DNA of 64,000 nucleotides, taken from NCBI RefSeq assembly GCF_022458985.1, contig NC_061777.1, positions 11,559,668 through 11,623,667 on the forward strand, read 5' to 3'. The DNA is from Mugil cephalus. Taxonomy: Eukaryota > Chordata > Actinopteri > Mugiliformes > Mugilidae. Positions 42,482-54,402 of this stretch are shown here, piece by piece. The position numbers and the translations under genes are program-made. The first letter of the stretch is position 1. Every line of letters starts with the position of its first letter. The notes under the pieces are model-generated. The model did no database searches. It was not told the origin of the DNA and worked only from the letters and a program-made list of their open reading frames with translations.

Positions 42482-45400
42482 GAATGTATTGATTACTGGT
42501 GATATTGATACATGAGTTAAATATCAAAAGAAATAATTGTGTTACAGTGCGGTGTGAAAATGTTTTGTTAGCCTGGTGCTATTTTACCCATGAATCACTT
42601 TATGTGTCATACCAACAATTGCCCTCACTGAGAGATTTGGCAAGAGAGACAAGTTATCAATCTAATCTAATGGATTGTAAATATAATCATGACCATAAAC
42701 TTAACAAAGCGGGTTAAAACCATAATGTTTTCCAAACTTCAACAATGAACTTACTTTAAGCCAAACCACGATCTTTCCGTAAATCTAACCAAGTCATTTT
42801 TCTGTTTGAACTGAATCAAAAGTTGAAGCAGATTCATTTTCTCAACAGGGATTTGTCACTGTTTGGGAAGGCACTGACAAATTATACCGTTCTGCCATTG
42901 GAGGGGTCACACCAGACTTTGTTGAGTCATAAAGACAGATTTCCCTTCATAAAAGGTTTGCCAGTTGGGACGCCAACATGTTGGTTCTCAACGGTCCACA
43001 CAAACATCTAGATCTTTCCCAGTTTTAGGCTCACGATTTGTCAGCGTTCGGACGGAGACTTCTGTTATGCTCAAACATTCAGCTGTCCGAGCAACAGCTT
43101 CCTCCTTGGAACGCTTTCGCTTGTGGAAAAGCGATTTCACCGATGTGAGGTTTAAACTCGGCACCAGTCGTGTCACATGCATCATTGCTAACCACTCGAC
43201 CATCCGACCCCTCTCAAGTGCTTTCAGCTATCAGATTGTGGGTTGGGAGTCGTGGGGTTTACCCGTCACCATTTCATCGAGGGTTTTATGAAACAGGAGT
43301 TGCATCTTAGTTGTCCTGTGTACAGTAGGTGTTTCATGCGAGTTCAGGGTATAGTAAAAGAAAAAAAAAATCAGCAACAAAGTCATTAGCAAGTTGTCAA
43401 GCTACCTCTCATGGTCGGACTGGGACTGCAATCTGTCTGCCTTTCATTAAGCCTAATTCCCCCAGGAGAGGTTAACACACACATACACACGTGCGCGCGC
43501 ACACACACACAAACAGAGGTCCATTTAGTGCATCAGCAGTGTTTTCCTGGAGTCTCTCTGCCACTGTACTGCTTTGTTCTCAACATGGAAAATCTCCTTA
43601 TAATACAACACACACAAGTGCAACAGCCACACACACACACACAGAAAAAGATAACAAGCTGTTTAAAAGTAAAACATATGATATGCACATATGCCACCTG
43701 CACGCGTTTTAGCACACATGCGTTTCATTACACTTCGTATGACACTCATTTTGCCTCCATTAGCTCTGTAACCGTTCACTCTGACCAACAAAGGCCTGTT
43801 ACTAAACTCTTGGCCGTGACCGTGAGCAGCCCTTCTTCAAAGCTGTCCAGACTTTCCATGACATGAGTATTAATCACAAATTCGAGAGTCACGTAAGGGT
43901 TATGTGTATACACTACAGACGGCCATTAAAAACATGTGGTGGGCATCTCACGTTGACAGTGTGTGACAATTTAATGTTTAAAACATTCAACATGTCAACG
44001 AGATCAACTTTAGATAAATTTGCCAAATTGCAAAAAAATACCTGCTCACAAATCAGGGCAGCATTTCAACACCTGCAGGCAAAGAAATGGATTTGTCAAT
44101 GTCAGATTCTCTCTTCATATAACATAGATTCAGCGCAGATTTAAAGGGAGATTTAAGAGGACTGTCAGATGGTAAATTCAAAAGTCAGGAGTTCAGGTGC
44201 CTTGCTCAAGGGTGCTTCAGCCATGAAAGCCAAAGGGGAAAGTGCTGCTCACACATTCGTTCCGATCGCACTGGTCATGGGTTTTCATTTTGTTTTCCTC
44301 TGAAATCATTGTCATATGATAGTAAAGAGCTACAGTTAAGGTGCGGCTAAGTTTAGAAATAACAAGTTTCAGAAAAAAATATCAAAGTTTGCTTGAAATA
44401 AATGCTTTTAATTTAAAAATCATGGATTTTTTGAAAATAAAAAAATAACAAAACAAAGTTTGATGTTTTATTGACCTGTCCATCCACCCCGGGCTCCTCC
44501 TTGAGGTTCTTCCTTTGTTCCTGTCAGACACTAGAGGACATTATCACTTGAAACGTTTTGGTGCTATTGATATAGTGGGAGGATTTACTGTGGATGTGGC
44601 AGTTCAACACAATCCTACTTCTCAACAGGCCGTGCAGGAAGCTTGACCATTAATCTGTTCCTTGTGCTGGTCCACAGAAAAAAAAATGTGATCTACTTTT
44701 AGTCATGAACTGAGCCTGGGAGCCGAATCAAACTGCTTTGACACGGCACTTAACTGATGTAGTTTGCCTCGGGTCACCGAGAACAATGACCGTGTTTGTT
44801 GTTTCTAGCATCTGATGCTTTTCTAGCCCTAAAAAAACATCAAGTCACCAGGAAGTGATCAGTAACAGCAGACATACTCAGACACTTTGTGCTCTTGTAA
44901 TGTTGTGCTAATAACACAGTGTGAATAATCACTGATAGGTATCAATAATCATCTTTATCCAATTTCACAATTTTACCCATTTTTCGTTCATGCTGATAAA
45001 CCACAGTTCAGGGCTCTATTTTATGAAGCAACACACAAAGCAAGTGTGTGAATGTACTCAGTCTTGCTTGTTTATTAGATTAGGTCATATAATTAAGCCC
45101 TGCATGGTAGCAGTTGCTAATAATAAATTATTTCAAAGTTTTAAGTTGTCGGATGGATGCTAATAATTAGTGTCTACTATCATATTAAATGTTTAAGTTG
45201 CATGAATAGCAGACAACATGCTGTATCCACCAAAGCCTGGTCACACTTAATAACTTTTATGCATATTATGAGCCTGACTTAATCATTTTACCCCGGCAAT
45301 TAGACTCAGCGTGAAAGGGTTCAACATTCGAAGTATTTGACTTTGATGACTTCATGCTTCCCGGAGTCCGACAGAGCATTTTGGTTTGACATGAAACACT

Positions 45401-45879
45401 TAATTAGATTAGGTTTGTTTGGCAGATGTTTTCCCAACCAACATGTCAACCTTGTAATAATAACAAGGCTAAGAGCCCGAGGCTCTCAGGCCGTGCTTCA
45501 CGTTTATTTATTATGTTCGCCATCTTAGTTTGGTGTGTTAGTATTTTAGTATTTGTCCAGCTGATGGAAATGACTGACATTTTAGGGGTATTTAGTCAAA
45601 TGTATTGGACAAAGGGAAATTTTCACCCTGTGATGGTAGCAAATGGGAGTAAACGGTAAATTAGTGCAGCTATACTGTTTAGCCTTTATTCACCCACTAA
45701 CACTCACACAGGCACTTTGATGGCCATGCAAGGTGCAGGCCTCAACCACCGGGAGCAGCACTGAGTTCAGTGAATTGCCCAATCAGCCTTAGTCAATACA
45801 ATCCTGCGTAGCTACTGCTCAAAATATTTCAGCATATGTTAACACTCTTAAAACCACAATCGTCAACATCTAGATGGTG
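42482..45879. other. Gene-free intergenic DNA
   Basis: No gene recognised. It has a short CA-rich patch at 43480-43515. Bases 45040-45500 are repeat-free and dense in TTAATTA/TAATTAG-type sites. Confidence 0.5.
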
Positions 45880-45985
45880 CCAGTGGACAGGTTGCCAGTC
45901 TATCACAGACACACCCAGACTCACACCTATGGGCCAATTAACCTAATTGAGCTAATGTCTTTAGAGGTTAACTGACATGTTGAAA
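45880..45985 (+). repeat. Fragment of the 39661-type dispersed repeat
   Basis: GACAGGTTGCCAGTCTATCA, CTATGGGCCAATTAACCTAA and related words match the standard order of the fish repeat, strongly decayed. Confidence 0.5.
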
Positions 45986-46525
45986 TAAATCAAAAACCAA
46001 TGTGTTTTTTAAAGGACGTTACATCCCTTTAAAAAAAAAACACTAGACATGGTTGAAGTGAAATGAGGCTCGGTGACAACCTTCATGTGATGTATTAACT
46101 CACCAAAATACTCCCAGGATGTGTATAGAATGTGTGAACTCGTAAGAAACCCTCTTTTTCCTTTCCAAGTTGTCTCTGCGGCTTTCACTGTAAATACAAA
46201 TGTGCTGTCAGTTTACTGGTTAAAAAGGGCTGAAAATTTGGCCTGTGGTTTTCCATTCAAAACCACAAAGCTGCTAGAGTCCCCCCGTTCATCTCCTTTC
46301 TTCTCTCCACGTCCCTTCTTCTTCCCCGTCCATCTCTTGTTCATCCACATTAAAGACACGCAGCTAATTCAGAAAAGGTTGGACTTGAGCTTTTAAGTCT
46401 CAGCTCGATGGCTCCACATCCTGTCTGAGTGAGAAGAAGACAAAGAAAGGAGTGCGTTTAGAGGAGTCAGAGAAAAGAAAATGTCTCTACAGACTGAATG
46501 TGTGTTTTAAAAATGTATTTTATAC

Positions 46526-46532
<7 letters not shown>

Positions 46533-46582
<50 letters not shown>
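46533..46582. repeat. (TG)n microsatellite
   Basis: Twenty-five uninterrupted TG units preceded by a short TA run. Confidence 0.93.
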
Positions 46583-46583
<1 letters not shown>

Positions 46584-49500
46584 CACCTTTGGCCTACATG
46601 TCATGTTTACCGTCCCGTCTGCTTTCTCACAGCCGTTGTAATGTAACCTTCTCAGGGTCCCATAATTGGCCCAGAAGTGCTGACCTTGTTAAAGCTACCT
46701 CGGTTTTATAATGGCTTTCATCACTGGCCAAGGCTGGTCTAATGCCAATAGCGGCATTAGCACGAGTCTGTATTTACACCTGAGATCCCAGCAGATACAG
46801 GACTAGCCATTACACTCTGCCTTAACGCTAATCTGTTCTAATAGATTTAGCATTGATCTGTGAGGCTGGAAAGCGGTTTGCAAGGTTCATAAAAGGTCAA
46901 AGGAAAGAGCTGGTTAGATGGTTAGCTGAGTTCACTGTGTTACTGGTAAACATGACCTCACTGCATGCACAGGATGAGGTAAGCGCTGTTTATACCACTG
47001 ATATAATGAGCCCTCGTTACAACAACTAGTTTTATGGCATAGGTGTTTTAACATTGCCCGATAACAGCTGGGATAGGCTCCAGCTCTCCCCACCCGACCT
47101 TAGTGAGGATAAGCAGTAGTAGAAGATGAGATGAGTTTTGTGTGACTTTATTGACAGAAAATGGCGACGAGGACAAACAAGACTTTTAATGAAGGTTCTT
47201 AGTAAACAAAATCAGCATAAGAAACAAATGGAGTGTAAAGCGAGAATTATAAATATAGTTAAACAGATTTCCATCAAACTATTTTCACAGTTAATACAAA
47301 ATAATACTGTAATGAGGAAAAAACATAGTAGCATTCCTGCTGTGTTGTAGGGAGCCAGAATCAAAGGAGTATAACTCAAAACTGAAAGTTTAGCGCAGTT
47401 CGCAGAGAAACTTGTGGTTAAACATGATGAAATGACAGGATTGGACTGAATCAGCAAAATGTTTGCGGGGCCTCCACAAAATAACATTTGTTAGCTCCTG
47501 CTAGAAAGTTAGCTAACGATAGAATAATGAGCTGCACTGATATGTTGATACCAAGCGTATAACATGTTTGCCATCAAAGCGCAGACGCTGGTTCAGTTTA
47601 CAATAACCCAGGTCTGATGTAAGTGTGTTTTCCAGTCTTGCTGCTAGCTAGCAAGGCTAGCAGAGTGCATGTCAATCTGACTAATGAGGTCCCATCTATT
47701 ATGTTAAATTGTTCAAGTAACACTCTCCTGGGGAGTGAGAGGCTGTACATATTACATTTTTAATTTAATATGTATAGCCTCTTCCACCGTTGTAAAAAAA
47801 CAAGCTGACAGAAGGTCCTAGTCAATGTTAACTAACATATTCCTGTGGACTGTTTTGCCTCCAGCTAAGCCCCGCCCACTCAAATGCAACTTGTTCCAAA
47901 TGTGGCCCCTGGTGAATGAGAATGAGTTCTTCTGATATAATAAGGTTAATATAAAAGTGGCTACATGCTAAGATGGCGGAGCACTCGCTACACTTAAACT
48001 TTGTTTATATCTCAAAGTACACATCTGACCAAGTACGTCCAAATGTGACCTTGATATCATAAACACATCTGGATGTAAGTTGTTTGGACAACCTGGTATC
48101 CCAGTGTATTTCATCCAGTCTGCAGGAGTTAGAAGGTAAAAGATCTGATCCAGCTATCTATGTCTAAAGGTCTTCTGCCACTCGCCCTCTTCCTGCCTAT
48201 TCCTGTCTGCTTTTTCGAATTCCCTATCAGACTTGATAGGCTGCCTGTTAATGGACTGCCTCCCTGTGTGTTGACCCATTTCTGTGAGTAAGGATATTTT
48301 GAATCTTGCCCGGCTCCTCTTGGTGTCATGCACTTGAGTCCTTTTCAGTTGGCCCTCACAGAAGGAGGGTGAATTATCTGTGCTCTTCTGAGACGGGGAC
48401 GAATTGCATTTCTGGGGAGGTGTTCCACAGCGTACATGTAGCTTAATAAACACAGCGCCCACAACGCACATATGCAACATTCTGAATTTGACCCTCTTTG
48501 AATGTTGTATCCCTCTCATTTCAAACTGATGCCATCAAATAGAAGCTAAAATACTAAAAAAACAAATATCTTAACCTACTGCCCAGGTGATTGCCCCTTA
48601 TATTGCAGACCAACCGTCTTCCATATTAATGTTCTCTTTGACACGCGTCGCACGCACAAATATGAGTCGATGAAAAATGTGCACTATTCATCCAAGACTC
48701 TCTGTCTGAATGTTATTAGAAAACAGTGTTTGTGAAAATGTTTCTCCCATTATGCCTAAATAAAGAAGATTGCGAATACTTGTGTGTGTGTTTGTGTGAG
48801 ACTGTCTTTGCCCTAGACTCATGCAATTAAGTCCGTGGGCCAGTTCTTACTTCAGTCTGATTCACACTGATCCTATTATGCAAAAGCCAGGCTACAACAC
48901 ACACACACGCACGCACACACGCACACACACAGAGTTGGTCAGGCCTACAAGGCAGCAGTCTGTGTGTGCTCGTGTGTGTGTGTGTGTAGCTTAGAGCGAA
49001 GCTGGAATCATAAGCCTCTTTAACATCAGCGTTGAATAACTCAGTTACAGTAAATCTTCTTAGTCTCCCATCGCTCTGTCTTTTCCTCTCTCACAACCTC
49101 CATCCCTCGTATTTTCCCTGTCACTGTATCCCCCACATCTTTGTCTTCACCTCCCCCGGTTTTCATCAACCTTTCACCCACACGCTCGCGATTTACACAC
49201 CGACTCGTGTTTCGCGTGCACACACGCACTCGACTCGACAACAAAGCCACCAGAAACGACGCTCTTTTGTGGTTAGAAGATTATTTTGGAGAAAACAAAG
49301 AGAAGAGGCGCAAAGAATTACATTCGATTCCATCAGCGCTGGACTGGGATTTTGTTGTGGGGATTTGGATGAGAGCGTTGGTACGAATCCCCTGAAATGT
49401 GTTATTGTTAACCAAAGAGATGTCAGTACCAGCCGACATATTTAACTCAGATGAATTGCATTTTTTTTTTTCCTCTGTGCGACCGTGTAATAGTCTTGTG

Positions 49501-49790
49501 GTGGAATTACCTTGCGTACTCCATAAATGATTTCCTGCTTCGTAGTAATAATTTTTTGGGCAAATAAAAGTCAAGATCTAAGCGGTCTGATGTAACCCGT
49601 GGGAATTACTGTGTCTTGCTCAAGGACACGTAAGCAGGGTGGATGCCTGTGTCATGAGGTCTAAAACCCTCTTTGTTCTTTCCGCGCCACCACCTGATTG
49701 GTCTTTGAGGTCGAGGTCCTTAACTTACACATGTTCGGAATCACCACCGCCACAACTGAAAGGCCAGCTTGCTAAATACGCAAGATTAGA
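46583..49790. other. Gene-free intergenic DNA
   Basis: No gene recognised. Bases 46640-46870 are repeat-free and contain an 8-6-8 inverted repeat. Bases 47060-47130 hold a decayed GGGATAGGCTCCAGC repeat end. Confidence 0.5.
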
Positions 49791-50009
49791 GGTTTGTACG
49801 GTGTGTGCATGTGTGTGCGTGTGTGTGTGTGTGCGTGTGTGTGTCTGTGTTTGCTTATGTGTGCACACACACAGCGTCTATCTTTATCTGCTCGCTCAGT
49901 GTGTGCAGGATCTCAGTTGTGGTTTAACGGTATTAGTGCTCGTAAAGGGTTGGAAGAGTCTCAGTGTCTAAGACTGTCTCTTGGATTAGCACAACATCCT
50001 GAGGAGCGT

Positions 50010-50042
<33 letters not shown>
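50010..50042. repeat. (CA)n microsatellite
   Basis: Sixteen uninterrupted CA units, within a 450-base stretch (49800-50260) that holds several CA/GT runs on both strands. Confidence 0.92.
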
Positions 50043-50044
<2 letters not shown>

Positions 50045-50585
50045 CAAACACACACCCCACACGCACACACAGACACACACACACATTTTCTATTTGCATT
50101 TCTTTATACATAGAGGTCATTGTCATCCAAATTGTGTGCAAATGATTGAAACAAGAAGATTGTAACGTCAAACTATCTGAAAGGTGTGTGAGTGTGTGTG
50201 TGTGCGTGTTCTTTTCAGCAACGTGCGTGAACACACACACACACACACACACACACTGCTATTTGCATTCCCGTGACCATAACAAGCCTTTGATTATCAC
50301 TCGTGGTGGGTATCTCCCCCTAGCCTGTTTGCATGGCTGTTAAACAAACTGGATGTTGGTGTATCTAGAGAGGCATCTTTGTTCCTCTTTTAACACAAAG
50401 TCATGAATAGCTTGCGTACACACATTACACAATCGTCTGATAGAGCCTGGTAAGAAAACACACCATGAATGCACTCCTGACAACTCCCTCTTGACACACA
50501 TCCAGCCTCACATAAATGAAACCGACAAATATGACAAAATGCACACTCGACGGCAACAGAAATTATTGATGAAAGATACGACACT

Positions 50586-50611
50586 CACACACACACACAC
50601 ACACACACACA
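50586..50611. repeat. (CA)n microsatellite
   Basis: About thirteen uninterrupted CA units. Confidence 0.9.
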
Positions 50612-51320
50612 ACCCAACAACAGCAACAACAACATGGAGTATGCGTTTAAACTGGGAATACTGTCTCAAATTCAGAGGCTGCTGAAGTAGATCCACTTTA
50701 TCTTTCATTCTCCCCTCGACATAAAAGAAGTTTTCACAGCGACTTGGCAGCTACAATTCTGCTTTCTGTTTTATCCTTGTTAAAGAGAGGAGGAAAACTG
50801 GAGGAGAGTGCTTCAAAAAGAATAGACAGATCAAACACGCAGATCAAAAAGACAGATCAAAATACCCCAGTGGTATGAAGTTTGACTCTCAGACGTGGAC
50901 TTTGAACATTTGTAGCTGCTGTAAAATCATGAGATGCTGTGAGGAATAGCATTAAGTGAACATGGATGTGCAAACCCCTACAAAGCAGTTGGGGAATAGT
51001 TCAAGACAAAGGCAGAGCCTTGGCCTTAGATCTCAGGCTCTCAAGAGCTTAAAAAAAACGCAGGGCACTTGACGGATCATGAGCGTTTAACTCTATGATG
51101 AATGTACAGATTTTAATTATGTGATGTTCCTTCAAGCCTCAAGTGAACTTCTGTTTGGAATAAGGAGCAGTTATCAGTCTGTTCTCCTATATCAGATCAA
51201 TTCATCCTCTGATCCTTCTTCACTGGGACTAGTTTTTTATTTTTTTATTAGTGTGAATGTTAAAACCATATATGTTATATGGTGCATTTACTCTCAAACA
51301 TTCCCTTTGTTTTCTATTGA

Positions 51321-51911
51321 ACATTTAACGTTTACGTGCAGGTGAAAAGAACTAATCATTGCCTTAATCCAACTTTAAATGGACGACTTAAGCGCATGTA
51401 AACACTCTGACTAAAACCGGAGTTCTCCTTATCCAATTAAGACAACTAGATAATACGATTGGAAATCGATTTTCTCTGGCATGTATACGCCTTAATTGGA
51501 CTTGGACTAGACAAAGCATGTGCGCATGCTCCACAACCGCTGCTCTGGCATGTGACTCCGAAACAAAAACATCCAAGAAAGCCGGTCGCAGAAGAAAACG
51601 GTAAACACAGCCGGTAGAAGAATAGCGCGCATCTTGTCTGCACCATAATTAGCATGCACGTGTAGGAGATTAACAAAGTTGTGCTTATTATCCATCTTGT
51701 TGTTGTTTAAAATGCCGGTCTGCCACATGAACGACTTCAGTTGTTTATTATATGACGTAGTAGGTCAACCGGAAAGGGGGCCACATTGACCTGCTGAAAA
51801 TACGCATATCGCCACCTAGTGTGGAGGAGGAGGACGTGTCCTGTCAGTTATTCGATTTTCTCCATTGCATGTAAACTGGACCGCATTCAGAAAGTCCAAT
51901 TTCTTGAATTC
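51321..51911 (-). mobile_element. GTGCRTTTACATGCA repeat family, copy 3 (reverse)
   Basis: Read on the minus strand it matches copies at 37496 and 41856: CCTCCTCCTCCACACTAGGT, GGCGATATGCGT, CTACTACGTCATATAATAAAC and GGCATTTTAAACAACAACAA. It has one degenerate end near 51325 (TTTACGTGCA) and is truncated at about 51911. Confidence 0.8.
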
Positions 51912-52014
51912 ATACTGATTATGTGGCCACTGAGTGTAGCCTTACACATCCTTCCTTGTAAAAGTTGTAAAATCCTGTCTTATTGAGTTATTAAATTCTA
52001 AAGTGAACAGCTGA

Positions 52015-52200
52015 TGCCTCACAGCAGGAAGGCTCTGGGTTTGAATCCATCGGCCGACTGCTCCGACTTCCTCCCACCGCCCAAAGGCATTAGGTCAATT
52101 GGTGATTCTAAATTAGCTGTGGGTGTGAATGTGGTTGTCTGTCTCTCTGTGGTAGCCTTGCGATAGACAGACGACATGTCCAGGGTGCACCACAGAAAAT
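52015..52200 (+). repeat. Fragment of the 39661-type dispersed repeat
   Basis: It contains GACTTCCTCCCACCGCCCAA, GGTCAATTGGTGATTCTAAA and GACATGTCCAGGGTGCACCA in the same order as the copy at 39661. Confidence 0.75.
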
Positions 52201-54139
52201 GAATGAATAAATGAAGGAAGCAGCGAGCCCCGACTAATGCAGCCATCTGAGGGTAATGAAGGAACGTTGATGAAGGCCAGACCGGTGGGTTGTGGTCATC
52301 ATCTGACGCAAATGTACCTCATTTATTTCCTTCAGATCTTTTCACTGACAAAGGACACGTCAATGTACAAGAACCCCTTCCACAGGTTGATCCATCAAAC
52401 TTATAAGGAAGATCTTTGATTCATTATTTAGTTGCGTGGTTATTGAGATATCCGTCAGTTTCGCGCTAAAATATTCATGCACTGTTTCAGGCTGACCTCA
52501 AAGTCTTTCTTTGAGCTTTGAATGTGATCAGCTGCCCGAGCTAATTGCTGTGAAATTACGATGTCTTCATTAGACTTCATTTTTTCGTCATTTAAAGTGA
52601 TTAATTGGGCTTAACCCTCTATGATGAATACCGTACACCATGCTCTCCCCGCACAGTCCTTTGAACTTGTGCGAGTGTCTTGATTAGCCGGCCTCTTTAG
52701 TTAACCATCTGCTGTAGATCATTGCTCTGACTGCCACTACACATGTTAGGACGCACAGAGCAACCGCCAAAAAAGAAACCCACACTATTCTTACAGTTGC
52801 AGACTCTTTATTCTCCCCTGACTATATCTAGTTCTGGTTTGGTTTGTTATCTTTGTGATCAGAAACACAGACAGACGTCCTGGTGGCTCGGAGCCAAGGT
52901 ACACAACGCATACACACACACGTGCGCTTTTGCTGCATGTCGCCCCTCTTGTTCCAATTTGAGCTCAGTAAAACAGGAAAGCCCTGAAAAATAAAACAAA
53001 GGGACAGAGCCAGCGGAGAAAGGATGAGTCTAGCGGCTAGAGCAATATATAACGTAACAAAGCCGGATAAGACGGCAGAGGTGAGCAGGTCTGTGTGACA
53101 GACTGAAACCCATCTGGAGCTGATCTTCTCCGCAGCGCCGCAGCTCTGCTCCACATGCTGCCTTTGATACGTCTCTGCTCACAGCTGGACTTGATAAAAC
53201 TGGAGGTTTTGCGGTGCTTCGGTTTACGTGTGTGTGCACGCGTGATGGTCCGTGTGTGTTTATATGTGTTTGCAAGTTTTTATGTGTGCATTTTTTGGCC
53301 CACACTGTGTCACTTCCACATTGTCTCGCTGTGAACACTCCCACACACACACACACACACACATACACACACTCAGACGCACATGTTTTCCATTTAGGTT
53401 TTTAATTTCCCTCCTTCTCCCCTTTTCCTTTCGTCTGTTTAAACAGCCGGCAAGCTGCCTGTAAAAGCCCTGATCTGTTTACATGATAGGCTGCCTGGTG
53501 CTAGGCTGTTTAATGCGCAGTCGTAAATTATACAAGATCTCAGCACACTGGAAATGAACACCATACCGCAGCTTAAATAAATGCCAAAAACCTGTTTCAC
53601 ATAGCTCAAATCCGGGACACCCTTAAAGAAAATCTAAAAAAAGGATCTTCTTGGCTTTTTCGAGGGAAATCTTTACAATCGCTACGACATGAAAATACCC
53701 CACTAGAAATATTGCATTTTCCTTAAAATAAATTGGCCGCAAATAATAAATAAATAAATGATTTCACTGCATGTTAATCTAAAGCACGTTCCTTTTACAC
53801 AAATTCAGATATGGACCGTGTACACTTCACACTGCGTCAGTCACTGTGCACAGACGACCTCTGCAGTTTACAAGTTAATCAATTAATCACTTTCCATTAT
53901 TGTTATCAGCGCAGCGCACAAACTATTAACTGTCCCTGTGGTGAAGATGACTTGCAATTAAAATGTTGACTCCCTCTTAACCTGCAGGACAAAGATGAAA
54001 TGTGAGGAAAAGGTCGATCATTAAGCATTTGAGATGACTTGTGCATCCACAGCCTAAAGTATGTCATTAAGATGTCTCCTTAAAGGTTGGCAGAACCGGT
54101 TTCCATCTGCTGTCAATTTGATTTGCATTCCTTATAAGG
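52201..54139. other. Gene-free intergenic DNA with candidate regulatory segments
   Basis: No gene recognised. Bases 52420-52740 are repeat-free and contain a cluster of CTTTGA motifs. Bases 53810-53960 contain paired TTAATC sites. A (CA)n run lies at 53342-53362. Confidence 0.5.
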
Positions 54140-54402
54140 GCATAAGTGTATCCTCTTTCTGGTTTAGGAACAACTCAAAAAAACATGGAGAACAACAGCA
54201 CAGGGTGTTGACCTGGCCTCCAAATTCACTAGATCCCAAACTGATCAAGAGTCTGTGGGAAGCATTGGAAAAAGTCTGATCCACAATGGGCCCCTCCCCT
54301 CAACCCACAGGACAAAAAGCCCCCCACTTACAACACCCTGTTGCCAGAAACCACGGGAGGAGTCAGGCTGGTGGTCATAATGTTATGCCTGATGGCTGTG
54401 TG
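54140..54402 (+). mobile_element. Tc1 transposon relic with transposase C-terminal fragment
   Basis: The plus-strand frame ending at 54279 includes [20 protein letters not shown], which matches the conserved WPPxSPDLNPIExLW region before the last catalytic residue of Tc1 transposases. Downstream, GTGGTCATAATGTTATGCCT (54371-54390) is the inverted end of the MITE family at 3689 and 17548. This copy therefore links those MITEs to a Tc1-type parent. The left boundary is uncertain. Confidence 0.8.

Noticed and set aside
33073-50611. Regularly spaced CA repeats considered as a possible array such as CRISPR
   Set aside because: They are simple microsatellites without unique spacers of constant length; CRISPR arrays are not expected in a vertebrate genome.
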